A stretch of 64,000 bases of DNA from Pseudomonas sp. CHM02 (GCF_000612585.1 NZ_JFCA01000002.1:155627-219626), one strand, 5' to 3'. Shown: positions 42,851-51,327, numbered from the stretch's first letter. Program-made: numbers and translations. The notes: generated by a model from the letters alone, not told the origin.

Positions 42851-44659
42851 ATGAGCAAAAAGATCTTCGTAACCGACACCATCCTGCGCGACGCCCACCA
42901 ATCGTTGCTGGCGACCCGCATGCGCACCGACGACATGCTGCCGATCTGCGACAAGCTCGACAAAGTCGGCTACTGGTCCCTGGAAGTCTGGGGCGGCGCG
43001 ACCTTCGACGCTTGCGTGCGCTTCCTGAAAGAAGACCCGTGGGAGCGCCTGCGCAAACTGCGCGCGGCGTTGCCCAACACCCGCTTGCAGATGCTGTTGC
43101 GCGGTCAGAACCTGCTGGGCTACCGCCATTACAGTGATGACGTGGTCAAGGCGTTCGTGGCCAAGGCTGCCGTCAACGGTATCGATGTCTTCCGTATTTT
43201 CGATGCCATGAACGACGTGCGTAACCTGCGCGTGGCCATCGAAGCGGTAAAAGCCGCTGGCAAACATGCCCAGGGCACTATCGCCTACACCACCAGCCCG
43301 GTGCACACCGTCGAGGCCTTCGTGGCCCAGGCCAAGCAGCTGGAATCCATGGGGTGCGACTCGATCGCGATCAAGGACATGGCCGGCCTGCTGACCCCGT
43401 ACGCCACCGGCGAACTGGTCAAGGCGCTCAAAGCCGAGCAAAGCCTGCCGGTGTTCATCCACTCCCACGACACCGCCGGCCTGGCTGCGATGTGCCAACT
43501 CAAGGCCATCGAAAACGGTGCCGACCATATCGACACGGCCATCTCCAGCTTCGCCTGGGGCACCAGCCACCCGGGTACCGAGTCGATGGTCGCCGCCCTT
43601 AAAGGCAGTGAGTTCGACACCGGCCTGAGCCTGGAACTGCTGCAAGAGATCGGTCTGTACTTCTACGCCGTGCGCAAGAAGTACCACCAGTTCGAAAGCG
43701 AATTCACCGCCGTCGATACCCGCGTGCAAGTCAACCAAGTGCCGGGCGGGATGATTTCCAACCTGGCCAACCAGTTGAAAGAGCAGGGCGCCCTCAACCG
43801 CATGGGTGAAGTGCTGGCCGAGATTCCGCGCGTGCGTGAAGACCTTGGTTTCCCGCCGCTGGTGACCCCGACGTCGCAGATCGTCGGTACCCAGGCCTTT
43901 TTCAACGTGCTGGCCGGCGAGCGCTACAAGACCATCACCAACGAAGTGAAGCTGTACCTTCAAGGCGGCTACGGCAAGGCGCCGGGCACCGTGAACGAGA
44001 AGCTGCGTCGCCAGGCCATCGGCAGCGAAGAAGTGATCGACGTACGCCCGGCCGACCTGCTCAAGCCGGAAATGACCAAGCTGCGCGGCGAGATCGGCGC
44101 GTTGGCCAAGTCCGAAGAAGATGTGCTGACCTACGCCATGTTCCCGGACATCGGGCGCAAGTTCCTTGAAGAGCGCGATGCCGGCACCCTGGCGCCGGAA
44201 GTGCTGCTGCCGATTCCTGAAGCGGGTGGTGTGGCGCGTGCTGGTGGCGAGGGTGTACCGACCGAGTTCGTCATCGACGTGCACGGCGAAAGCTACCGTG
44301 TCGACATCACCGGCGTCGGCGTGAAGGCCGAAGGCAAGCGTCACTTCTACCTGTCCATCGATGGCATGCCGGAAGAAGTGGTGTTCGAACCGCTCAACGA
44401 GTTTGTCAGCAGCGGCGGCAGCAAGCGCAAGCACGCCACCGAGCCGGGGCATGTCAGCACCGCGATGCCGGGCAACATCGTCGATGTGCTGGTCAAGGAA
44501 GGTGACGTGGTCAAGGCCGGCCAGGCCGTATTGATTACCGAAGCCATGAAGATGGAAACCGAAGTGCAGGCAGCGATTGCCGGCAAGGTGACCGCCGTTC
44601 ACGTGGCCAAGGGCGACCGGGTAAACCCTGGCGAAATCCTGATTGAAATCGAAGGCTGA
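42851..44659 (+). CDS. pycB: pyruvate carboxylase carboxyltransferase/biotin subunit
   Basis: The 602-residue protein has the HMGL-like carboxyltransferase domain (TDTILRDAHQSLLATRMRT, IDVFRIFDAMND, metal site IHSHDTAG) and a C-terminal biotinyl domain with the lysine motif EAMKMET. It makes oxaloacetate from pyruvate, replenishing the TCA cycle. It is often labelled oxaloacetate decarboxylase alpha (oadA), but no beta or gamma sodium-pump subunits are present. GAGGAA precedes the ATG at 42851. A terminator follows. Confidence 0.92.
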   Translation: MSKKIFVTDTILRDAHQSLLATRMRTDDMLPICDKLDKVGYWSLEVWGGATFDACVRFLKEDPWERLRKLRAALPNTRLQMLLRGQNLLGYRHYSDDVVKAFVAKAAVNGIDVFRIFDAMNDVRNLRVAIEAVKAAGKHAQGTIAYTTSPVHTVEAFVAQAKQLESMGCDSIAIKDMAGLLTPYATGELVKALKAEQSLPVFIHSHDTAGLAAMCQLKAIENGADHIDTAISSFAWGTSHPGTESMVAALKGSEFDTGLSLELLQEIGLYFYAVRKKYHQFESEFTAVDTRVQVNQVPGGMISNLANQLKEQGALNRMGEVLAEIPRVREDLGFPPLVTPTSQIVGTQAFFNVLAGERYKTITNEVKLYLQGGYGKAPGTVNEKLRRQAIGSEEVIDVRPADLLKPEMTKLRGEIGALAKSEEDVLTYAMFPDIGRKFLEERDAGTLAPEVLLPIPEAGGVARAGGEGVPTEFVIDVHGESYRVDITGVGVKAEGKRHFYLSIDGMPEEVVFEPLNEFVSSGGSKRKHATEPGHVSTAMPGNIVDVLVKEGDVVKAGQAVLITEAMKMETEVQAAIAGKVTAVHVAKGDRVNPGEILIEIEG

Positions 44660-44670
44660 TAACAGCCTTC
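44651..44670 (+). other. hairpin spanning the pycB stop codon
   Basis: GAAGGCT (44651-44657) and AGCCTTC (44664-44670) form a 7-base stem whose loop includes part of the TGA stop. It could stabilise the 3' end or slow termination of translation. No T-run follows. Confidence 0.45.
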
Positions 44671-44689
44671 GAGACTAACGTTTAATCCT

Positions 44690-44717
44690 CGGGGGGGCGG
44701 GTGCCCCCCTTTTTTTC
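44690..44717 (+). terminator. rho-independent terminator of pycAB
   Basis: A GGGGGGC/GCCCCCC stem with a GGGT loop is followed by seven T. It lies 31 bases after the pycB stop. Confidence 0.9.
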
Positions 44718-44733
44718 GCCCGTCATTTGGTGG

Positions 44734-46026
44734 TTAGAAGCTCATCTTCCAGGCGCCCGCCAGGCCTTGGTTTCGGCTGTTTGTACCCGCCTGGGCGCTG
44801 TAGGCCAGGCCGAGGGTGTGGTGTGTCGACAACGCGAGGTCCAGGCCGGCTTGCAGGTCCAGGGTATTGCGGTCCAGCGAGGTGCCATTGACCGTGAAGC
44901 CGTCAACCAGCCCTGGCAGGGCGCGGTAGGATTGACGGACCTGGCTGTCGACGTCGCCGTAGAGGTGTTTCCAGCCAGTGCTGAGGTGGGGCGTGAGGCT
45001 GATCTGGTTATCGAATCGATATACCGTCGCCAGGCGCAGGCCAAAGGTGCTGCTGAGGTTTTGCTGGGTTTGTGCGCCGACGTTCAGCGCGGTCAGGCCA
45101 CCCGTTTCTTTGAAACTGTCGCGGTGGTAGCGCTGGAAGCCGAGGCCGGCGAAGGGTTCGACGCTGACATCGGCACTGCCTAGTTGATAGCCCAGCTCGG
45201 AGAACAGGGTTTGGCTTTGAGCGTTGTAGCTGCCCTTTAGCTGCTCCTTGTAGTCGAGCAGGTTGACGTTACGTTTGTTCCGGCCGGCATGGTCGCTGTA
45301 GATCGCTCCCAGACGCAGGGCCAGTGGCCCGTCCGTACGCACGGCATAACCCCCCAGGTGCCAGCTGTCCAGGTCGGCGGAGAAGCGTTGTGCATTGAGA
45401 TTGCTGCTGGATTTGGCGCCCATGACCCCAACCCGCCAAGCATGATCCAGTGCCCAGTCGGCACCCAACAACAGACCGTGGGTATCGTGTTTCAGGCCGG
45501 CGCTGCCGCCGTGTTTGTCGAGGCTGCCGCCGTTGCCCACGCCCTGCACCCAGAAGTGACCGTTGTCGTCAGCGGGCAGCGTGCGTAGCGTCGAGAGCAA
45601 TTGGTTACTCAGTTGCTGCATGGTGTTTTGCGTTGCACCAGCGAGGTTGGCGTTCTGGCTACCGGCCAATTGCTCAAGGCTTGCGCCGATCCCGCCGGGT
45701 TGCTTTTCCAGCCCATCGCCAAATTTTTCCAGGGCTTTGATTTGCTCGGAGGTCAGCTCCTCGGACTCCAGTAAACGAGTCAGCGCAGGCTCCAGCACCT
45801 TGGCCACTTGCAAGCCATTGTGCGAGGTGGCTCTCTGGGTGAGGTAGCTATCGAGTGGGGCGGCTTCGATTTCGGATTCGTCATACCACTCATCCGGCAG
45901 CGCATCGTAGGGTTGAAACGCGTATGGGTTATATCCGATATCGCCTCGCGCTTGCGCGGATTGAAGGCTGGCGGCGCTGAGGGCGAGGGCGATGACAAAT
46001 GCAAGTTTGTGCTGTGTAAAGGGCAT
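44734..46026 (-). CDS. short autotransporter-type outer-membrane beta-barrel protein
   Basis: The 430-residue protein has a signal peptide (to about residue 26), an acidic and helical segment of about 120 residues, and a C-terminal autotransporter barrel of about 275 residues starting near GHFWVQGVGNGG and ending in the terminal Phe of KMSF. Alternating strands such as HTHGLLLGADWAL and GLGFQRYH fit the PF03797 pattern. There is almost no passenger domain: no beta-helix repeats and no protease triad. It may be a remnant of a larger adhesin or a true small barrel. It shares its 3' side with the pycAB terminator. Confidence 0.75.
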   Translation of the reverse strand: MPFTQHKLAFVIALALSAASLQSAQARGDIGYNPYAFQPYDALPDEWYDESEIEAAPLDSYLTQRATSHNGLQVAKVLEPALTRLLESEELTSEQIKALEKFGDGLEKQPGGIGASLEQLAGSQNANLAGATQNTMQQLSNQLLSTLRTLPADDNGHFWVQGVGNGGSLDKHGGSAGLKHDTHGLLLGADWALDHAWRVGVMGAKSSSNLNAQRFSADLDSWHLGGYAVRTDGPLALRLGAIYSDHAGRNKRNVNLLDYKEQLKGSYNAQSQTLFSELGYQLGSADVSVEPFAGLGFQRYHRDSFKETGGLTALNVGAQTQQNLSSTFGLRLATVYRFDNQISLTPHLSTGWKHLYGDVDSQVRQSYRALPGLVDGFTVNGTSLDRNTLDLQAGLDLALSTHHTLGLAYSAQAGTNSRNQGLAGAWKMSF

Positions 46027-46206
46027 GAATTCCCAACCTCTGATGAATGAGGCCGGGAATTTAGCGAGATGGCGAGGCGATAACTGTCAGGCTACCGACC
46101 TCTGGTTTGCGGGAGTTGTCTCTAGTGCGGCGCGATTAAAAACGCATCTGCCATTGGCCGCTCTGAGCTTAGCGGTTGATGGGTTTGCATTTTATTGCGC
46201 TTTTTA

Positions 46207-46281
46207 GGCGACGCTCTTTAATTTTATGCACTATATTGCAGTTTAAATGGCGACTCTTAACTTTCAGGTGCATTAAATTGC
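46207..46281 (+). repeat. imperfect direct repeat, candidate HipB operator
   Basis: Two copies of about 33 bases start GGCGAC at 46207 and 46249, and each ends in a TGCA-YTAWATTGC element (46227-46240 and 46270-46281). The first element is a near-palindrome, TGCACTATATTGCA. The second copy covers the ribosome binding site and TTG start of the hipA-like gene. This is a likely operator for the HTH protein encoded downstream. Confidence 0.55.
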
Positions 46282-47624
46282 CGATAGACACTCCTCTCAG
46301 GCTTACCCTCCAGGTTTTTGAAACGGGCCGTTGGCAGGATGCGATGACCTTGGATTTTGCCGAGCCGCAAAAAGGCTTCGACAGCCCGTGTCGTTTTGGC
46401 TATGAGTCTGACTATTTGGTCAGCCATTACGAGCAGATTGAAACCCTGTTTGCCAAGGCGGTCAGTGCAAGAGTGCCGTTGAACTGGGAGCAGGGAGCGC
46501 TAAAACAAGCGCCTGCCTTTCTGTATGACATCGCACCCGCTGGCGATGCAAAGCGCTTTCTTATGGCGCGAATTGGACAGGATAAACCTGCCGGAATCAG
46601 AGAGGATCTATTTCTGCTGGCGCGCAGTACACCCGCGCCTGTTGGCCATATGCGTGTCAAGGAAGCCCTCCAGACAGAAAGTGGGCGGCGAGCGATAGGG
46701 TTCGAGCGAAAGGAGGTAGTGGGGCGCGACAATCGCTTTCTTGAGTACGCTTACGAGGAGGGCGCCGCGATTGGCGGTGCCACCGGCGCGGGGGGGGAAG
46801 CGCCTAAATTATTGCTCGCGCAAAGCAGTGAAGGACTGCTGTATCCCGATGCCGTGCTGGCCGATGAGCAGGTGAGCCAGCACTGGTTTGTCAAATTTTC
46901 CCGAAACAAGGGTTTGCAAAGCGACCAAGACATCCTTCGAAGTGAGTACCACTATTACAAGGCCATTCAGGCGCTTGGAATTGATACCGTCGCGGCCGAG
47001 GGCCTGACACTTGAGGACGCTGACGGGATTAAACCGAGCTTATGGATGCATCGATTCGATCGCAGTGTCGGCGCCCAAGGCGTCGAGCGCCTTGCGGTCG
47101 AGTCGATATTTTCATTGTCGGGTATAGCGGTTGACGTCGCCGGCATGAGCCATATGAATGTGCTGCAAATGCTGATCGGGTTTTGGCGCGCAGCGGGTCA
47201 AGGTGAGCAAGTGACTGACCTCGTGGCCGAGTACTTACGTCGTGATTTACTCAACAAAATTTTGGGCAATTCAGACAATCACGGGCGAAATATCTCAATT
47301 ATCCGTGGTGATGACAGCCTGCGTCTGGCTCCGATTTACGACCTGGCGCCCATGGTCATGGATGACGCAGGTATTAGCCGCTCGACTAAATGGCCACGTT
47401 CATTGGAGCTGGCAGGTGACGTTGATTGGCGTGGCGTTTGTGATGCGCTTTCGCAGTTTGTCGATCCTGCACTGGCCTTTCACCGCCTGCGCCAAGATGC
47501 AGAACACCTAAGAGCCCTACCCGACATCCTGGTTGCCAGCGGTCTACCGGAAGTCACCTTGAACCATCCACAAATTGGCTTGCGTGACCTTGATCAGCGC
47601 TTGAAAACCTGGGGGTTGAGATGA
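46278..47624 (+). CDS. HipA-family serine/threonine kinase toxin
   Basis: The 448-residue protein has the HipA kinase core: VSQHWFVKFSRN (ATP-binding Lys), the catalytic NSDNHGRN with Asp333 and Asn338, and the metal-binding IYDLAP with Asp355. HipA kinases phosphorylate aminoacyl-tRNA synthetases and cause dormancy. The start is probably TTG at 46278, with AGGTG 8 bases upstream; the open frame to 46176 has no ribosome binding site. Local GC is lower than in neighbouring genes, which suggests transfer. The HTH partner follows with a 4-base overlap, so the toxin is encoded first, opposite to E. coli hipBA. Confidence 0.85.
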   Translation: MPIDTPLRLTLQVFETGRWQDAMTLDFAEPQKGFDSPCRFGYESDYLVSHYEQIETLFAKAVSARVPLNWEQGALKQAPAFLYDIAPAGDAKRFLMARIGQDKPAGIREDLFLLARSTPAPVGHMRVKEALQTESGRRAIGFERKEVVGRDNRFLEYAYEEGAAIGGATGAGGEAPKLLLAQSSEGLLYPDAVLADEQVSQHWFVKFSRNKGLQSDQDILRSEYHYYKAIQALGIDTVAAEGLTLEDADGIKPSLWMHRFDRSVGAQGVERLAVESIFSLSGIAVDVAGMSHMNVLQMLIGFWRAAGQGEQVTDLVAEYLRRDLLNKILGNSDNHGRNISIIRGDDSLRLAPIYDLAPMVMDDAGISRSTKWPRSLELAGDVDWRGVCDALSQFVDPALAFHRLRQDAEHLRALPDILVASGLPEVTLNHPQIGLRDLDQRLKTWGLR

Positions 47625-47896
47625 GCCTTTCGATTGATCAGCGGGCGCGCGTCATTGAGAGTATTGAACAAGGCCTAACCAATGGTTCGCTTGAAATAGG
47701 CGACGCCGTACGCCGTCTGCGCACCGAAGTCACTGGCCTGCACCAAAGCCAATTTGCCAGGATGTGCAAAATCTCGGTGCGGACCTTGGTGCATATCGAG
47801 CATGGCGAGGGCAATCAGACCCTGAAGTCGCTGAATGCGGTGTTCAGGCCGTTCGGGTTGAGGATGGGCGTGGTGAAGGTTCGGCGCGATCTTTGA
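47621..47896 (+). CDS. HipB-like HTH (XRE) antitoxin
   Basis: The 91-residue protein has a Cro/C1 HTH: TGLHQSQFARMCKISVRTLVHIEHGEGNQTLKSLNAVFRPFG, in pieces SQFARMCKIS and VRTLVHIEHG. It starts inside the end of the hipA-like gene (ATGA overlap), so translation is coupled. It should neutralise the kinase and repress the operon through the repeats upstream. The recognition helix is not identical to E. coli HipB. Confidence 0.82.
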   Translation: MSLSIDQRARVIESIEQGLTNGSLEIGDAVRRLRTEVTGLHQSQFARMCKISVRTLVHIEHGEGNQTLKSLNAVFRPFGLRMGVVKVRRDL

Positions 47897-47902
47897 CGCG
47901 AC

Positions 47903-47924
47903 TGTTCCCACCCCTGTGGGAACA
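47903..47924. other. perfect hairpin after the hip pair
   Basis: TGTTCCCAC-CCCT-GTGGGAACA is a perfect 9-base stem with a 4-base loop, 6 bases after the antitoxin stop and 13 before the convergent GNAT stop. There is no T-run. It may be a bidirectional terminator or a minimal REP-like unit. Confidence 0.55.
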
Positions 47925-47937
47925 ATCCTCTACGTCA

Positions 47938-48609
47938 TCAGGCGCGGCACTGCGCCAGGCTTTTCACTTGTCCGTCACCGCTCTGATTGGCCTGCGACAA
48001 CCACTCCTCAAAACCCGCCTCAATCTTCGGCCACTCCGAATCGATGATCGAGTACCACGCGGTATCCCGGTTCTTGCCTTTCACCACTGTGTGCTGGCGG
48101 AACACGCCCTCGAAGCTGAACCCCAATCGCTCGGCAGCGTATTTGGAACGGCCATTGGCGTTGTTGCACTTCCACTCCAGGCGGCGGTTGCCTTGGTCGA
48201 ACGCGTATTTGGCCAGCAGGTATACCGCCTCGGTGCTCTTGGGCGAGCGCTGCATCGGCGCGCCAAAGGTGACGTGGCCGATTTCGATGCGACCGTGCTC
48301 GGGGACGATGGACATCAGGCTGAGGATGCCCTGCACTTGGCCCGTTGAGCGATCGATCACGCTGAAAAAATACGGGTCTTTGTGGGCCGCGTGATTATTC
48401 AGCCAGTCATTGAAGGCGCTGCGCTCCGCGAAAGGGCCGTAGGGCAGGTAATCCCAGAGTTTCGGGTCGGCATCGGGACCTTGCAGCGCTTGAAATAAAT
48501 CATCGCCATGGCGCGTGAGGTCGAGTTTTTCCAGGCGGATAAAACGCCCTTCAAGCAGTTGCACGGTCGGCGCCGGGACGCCTTTCCAGTCAGTGAGGGA
48601 AGTGGACAT
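47938..48609 (-). CDS. GNAT N-acetyltransferase, RimJ/RimL type
   Basis: The 223-residue protein has the RimJ/RimL-like GNAT pattern: RFIRLEKLDLTRHGDDLFQAL, EIGHVTFGAPMQRSPKSTEAVYLL and ERLGFSFEGVFRQHTVVKG. Family members acetylate N-termini or small molecules. It is the last of three genes on one transcript, 10 bases after the second GNAT gene. The substrate is unknown. Confidence 0.87.
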   Translation of the reverse strand: MSTSLTDWKGVPAPTVQLLEGRFIRLEKLDLTRHGDDLFQALQGPDADPKLWDYLPYGPFAERSAFNDWLNNHAAHKDPYFFSVIDRSTGQVQGILSLMSIVPEHGRIEIGHVTFGAPMQRSPKSTEAVYLLAKYAFDQGNRRLEWKCNNANGRSKYAAERLGFSFEGVFRQHTVVKGKNRDTAWYSIIDSEWPKIEAGFEEWLSQANQSGDGQVKSLAQCRA

Positions 48610-48619
48610 GCTGCGCTCC

Positions 48620-49066
48620 TTAAAGGCCTTTGCGAAATTGGATGAAACCCGGGCGTTCGGCGATGCGTTCGTACAGCTGGATTGCGGTGGCGTTGGTTTC
48701 GTGAGTCAGCCAGTGCACCTTGGCACATCCATCGGCCTTGGCGGTGGCGTAGACGAATTCGATCAGCTTGCGGCCGACACCGGTGCCGCGTTGGGCCGGG
48801 TCCACCAGCAGATCCTGCAGGTAGCAGGAATTTTCGATGCTCCAATTGGAGCGATGGTAGATGAAGTTGACCATGCCCACTGCCTTGCCATCCTGCCAGG
48901 CCAGCGCCGAATGGGTCGGCTCGTTGGCGTCGATCAGGCGTTGCCAGGTGCTTTGGCTTACAGCGTCCGGCAGTTCGGTGTTGTAGAACGTCAAATATGC
49001 CTGCCACAACGGCAACCACGCGGCGTGGTCGGGGGCGGTGACGGGGCGGATGTCGATCGGGCTCAT
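48620..49066 (-). CDS. GNAT N-acetyltransferase
   Basis: The 148-residue protein has the acetyl-CoA-binding core LLVDPAQRGTGVGRKLIEFV (R/QxxGxG/A type) and a C-terminal NATAIQLYERIAERPGFIQF. It overlaps the PaiB-like gene by 4 bases, so it is co-translated. In B. subtilis, paiB partners paiA, also a GNAT acting on polyamines; the same pairing here suggests a similar job, without proof. Confidence 0.87.
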   Translation of the reverse strand: MSPIDIRPVTAPDHAAWLPLWQAYLTFYNTELPDAVSQSTWQRLIDANEPTHSALAWQDGKAVGMVNFIYHRSNWSIENSCYLQDLLVDPAQRGTGVGRKLIEFVYATAKADGCAKVHWLTHETNATAIQLYERIAERPGFIQFRKGL

Positions 49067-49701
49067 TCTGAAGCTCCTTGGGGAATAAAGCGGGCGAGGG
49101 TCTGGTCGCGCACGTCCGCACTGGCAGCCAGGCCTTCGCGCACGCCGGCCATGTCGGCCGGGCTGCGGTTCTGGCTGAGTTTGCGTTTGCCGATCAGGCG
49201 CTCCACCGGCAGGGCGAAGCCAACGATGGCCTTGAGCATGCCGTCAATGTAGTCGGCCGGGGCGTCGCTGACTTTCCAGGGTTGGGCGCGGCCTGATTCA
49301 TGGCGATCCGTCAGCGCCGTGACCACGCTGAGCAAGCGCTCGGCGTCGCTGAACACCTCAGGCGTGCCATAGGCGTGCACCGCGATGTAGTTCCAGGTGG
49401 GCACCACTTTGCCGTGCTCGGCCTTGGCCGGATAAAACGCCGGGCTGATATAGGCCTCGGCACCGGCAAAAATGACCAGGGCTTCGCTACCGTTCTGCAA
49501 ATCCTTCCACTGAGGATTGGCTTTGGCCAGGTGCCCGTACAGCGTGCCGTTCGCGCCCTCATCGGGGTTAAGCAACAGCGGTAGGTGGCTGGCCAGCAAG
49601 CCTTGCTCACCAAAGGTCACTATCTGTGCCAGGCGAGTGTGCTGGATCAGTTGCTGGATTTCGGGCAAATCATCGAGGGCAAAGGCGCGCGGTGTGTACA
49701 T
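49063..49701 (-). CDS. FMN-binding PaiB-family protein
   Basis: The 212-residue protein begins MYTPRAFALDDLPEIQQLIQ and contains HLPLLLNPDEGANGTLYGHL, VPTWNYIAVHAYG and a C-terminal segment with IGKRKLSQNRSPAD, all features of the FMN_bd_2/PaiB family. PaiB proteins are described as negative transcriptional regulators, but the fold is a flavin split barrel and the real activity is uncertain. The ATG at 49701 has AAGGA upstream. It heads an operon with two GNAT genes and runs divergently from the MocR gene. Confidence 0.85.
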   Translation of the reverse strand: MYTPRAFALDDLPEIQQLIQHTRLAQIVTFGEQGLLASHLPLLLNPDEGANGTLYGHLAKANPQWKDLQNGSEALVIFAGAEAYISPAFYPAKAEHGKVVPTWNYIAVHAYGTPEVFSDAERLLSVVTALTDRHESGRAQPWKVSDAPADYIDGMLKAIVGFALPVERLIGKRKLSQNRSPADMAGVREGLAASADVRDQTLARFIPQGASE

Positions 49702-49741
49702 GCAAATATTCCTTGGCGAATGCTTGCATCCTAGGCAGGCT

Positions 49742-49775
49742 AATGGCTGGTTTAAAGATCCATCTGGCAGCCATT
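49742..49775. promoter_or_regulatory. inverted repeat between the PaiB-like and MocR genes
   Basis: AATGGCTG (49742-49749) and CAGCCATT (49768-49775) are perfect 8-base arms with an 18-base spacer, 14 bases before the MocR start. MocR regulators bind widely spaced half-sites in such divergent regions, so this is a good operator candidate. Confidence 0.5.
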
Positions 49776-49788
49776 TCATAGGTCCAAT

Positions 49789-51327
49789 ATGTCGCCTGTC
49801 TCACCGCCCTTGTCATTCAACCCCGCCGGTATTGAGTTGGACCGCCGCCAAGGGCTGACGCGTCAACTGTATGAAGCCCTGCGCCAGCGCGTGCTGGACG
49901 GGCGGCTGGTCAGCGGCACGCGCTTGCCGGCTACCCGTGACTTGGCGGCAGCATTGTCGATTTCCCGTAACAGCGTGGTGCGCGCCTATGACCAGTTGTA
50001 TGCGGAGGGGTTTATTGAGAGTCGGGTCGGTGACGGCACTTACGTAGCCCAATTGCCCACGGCTAAAAAACTATCCACAAAAGTATCCACAGGGTTATCG
50101 ACAGGCTTATCCCCAGCTTTATCCACAAAATGGGCCAACTTACCCCAAGATCTGGACAGTGAAGTTATCCACAGCGGGGGCTTGGCGCAGATAAAAACCA
50201 ATCATCTGCCCCAACCTCCTGCGGGACCGCCACGGGCATTTCGGGTAGGCGTACCGGCGTTCGATCTATTCCCATTTGAGGTATGGGCCAAGCTGAACGG
50301 GGCGTTTTGGCGCAAGCCGGACCTGGAACAACTCTGTTACGGCGACCCGGCTGGCGACGGTCGCCTGCGCGGTTTGATCGCCGCCTACCTGCGTAGCTCA
50401 CGGGGCATGCAGTGCACGGCTGAACAAATAGTGATCACCAGTGGCGCGCAGCAGGCGATCAGCCTTTGTGCACAGTTGCTGGTAGAGCGCGGTGACGGCG
50501 TGGCGGTGGAAAACCCTGGCTATCGCGCAGCCGGGCATGCGTTCGCCCTGGCGGGCGGAAAGTTGCACGGCGTGCCGGTGGATGGCGAGGGCATTGATTG
50601 CCAGGTGCTCAACACCCTGCAGGGCTGCCGTGTGGCTTACGTCACCCCGTCCCATCAGTATCCGTTGGGGGTGGTGATGAGCCTGGCGCGGCGCCTGGAA
50701 TTGCTCGCCTGGGCCGAGCGCACGGGTGGCTGGATCATCGAGGATGACTACGACGGCGAGTACCGTTACAGCGGTGCACCGTTGTCGCCCTTGGCGGCCC
50801 TGGATCGTAGTGGGAGGGTGCTCTACGTCGGTACTTTCGGCAAGGTGGCGTTTCCCGCGTTGCGCCTGGGCTATCTGGTTTTGCCTGTGGGACTGGTGGA
50901 CGCATTCTCCCGGCGGCGTGCGGTGGACATGCGCCATTCCGAAGTGAGTACCCAGGCGGTGATGGCCGAGTTCATGGCGGCCGGGCATTTCCAGCGGCAT
51001 ATCCGGCGTATGCGCCGAGCCGCACTCAGTCGGCGTAACGCATTGCTGAACGGCTGGCCAAGCGAGCTGCCTGGCGTGGACAACCTGCCAAATACGGCCG
51101 CAGGGTTGCACCTTACCGTGCGGGTGGACAGCCTGGCCCGCGAACACCAATTGGTGGAGCAGGCCCGCGCCGTGGAGGTGGAGGTCAATGGCCTGAGCAG
51201 CTATTGGCTACCCGACTCCAGCACCCCGCCCGATCAGCGTGCCGGGCTGGTGCTGGGGTTTGCCGCAGTGCCGGAGGCGGCGATCAGCCAGGCGTTGGGT
51301 CGATTGCGCGAGGCCTGGGCAGGTTAG
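49789..51327 (+). CDS. MocR/PdxR-family regulator (GntR HTH plus aminotransferase domain)
   Basis: The 512-residue protein has a GntR winged helix (residues about 25-90; LPATRDLAAALSISRNSVVRAYDQL), a linker and a fold-type I aminotransferase domain (VVITSGAQQAISLCAQLL-like segment, IIEDDYDGEYRY, and the PLP-lysine region GTFGKVAFPALRLGY). Such proteins use PLP or amino-PLP as effector. It probably controls the divergent PaiB/GNAT operon. The linker is unusual: residues 95-114 are a four-residue repeat (LSTK, VSTG, LSTG, LSPA, LSTK) encoded by a 12-base minisatellite. Confidence 0.9.
   Translation: MSPVSPPLSFNPAGIELDRRQGLTRQLYEALRQRVLDGRLVSGTRLPATRDLAAALSISRNSVVRAYDQLYAEGFIESRVGDGTYVAQLPTAKKLSTKVSTGLSTGLSPALSTKWANLPQDLDSEVIHSGGLAQIKTNHLPQPPAGPPRAFRVGVPAFDLFPFEVWAKLNGAFWRKPDLEQLCYGDPAGDGRLRGLIAAYLRSSRGMQCTAEQIVITSGAQQAISLCAQLLVERGDGVAVENPGYRAAGHAFALAGGKLHGVPVDGEGIDCQVLNTLQGCRVAYVTPSHQYPLGVVMSLARRLELLAWAERTGGWIIEDDYDGEYRYSGAPLSPLAALDRSGRVLYVGTFGKVAFPALRLGYLVLPVGLVDAFSRRRAVDMRHSEVSTQAVMAEFMAAGHFQRHIRRMRRAALSRRNALLNGWPSELPGVDNLPNTAAGLHLTVRVDSLAREHQLVEQARAVEVEVNGLSSYWLPDSSTPPDQRAGLVLGFAAVPEAAISQALGRLREAWAG
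50071..50130 (+). repeat. 12-bp minisatellite of DnaA-box-like units in the MocR linker
   Basis: Five tandem 12-base units start at 50071, 50083, 50095, 50107 and 50119. Their first nine bases read CTATCCACA, GTATCCACA, TTATCGACA, TTATCCCCA and TTATCCACA. The last is a perfect DnaA box (TTATNCACA). Another perfect TTATCCACA lies at 50165-50173. Confidence 0.9.

Noticed and set aside
41379..42851. Long antisense reading frame opposite pycA (490 codons)
   Set aside because: It mirrors pycA almost exactly, has no conserved motif and is explained by GC-rich codon bias.
42764..44602. Antisense reading frame of 612 codons opposite pycB
   Set aside because: It is a shadow of pycB, with no ribosome binding site or family match.
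41424..44659. accC plus sodium-pumping oxaloacetate decarboxylase
   Set aside because: No beta or gamma decarboxylase subunits and no accB are present; the pair fits two-subunit pyruvate carboxylase with a divergent PycR.
50071..50173. Replication origin
   Set aside because: The DnaA-box cluster lies inside a coding gene, has no AT-rich unwinding element beside it and no dnaA, dnaN or gidA nearby.
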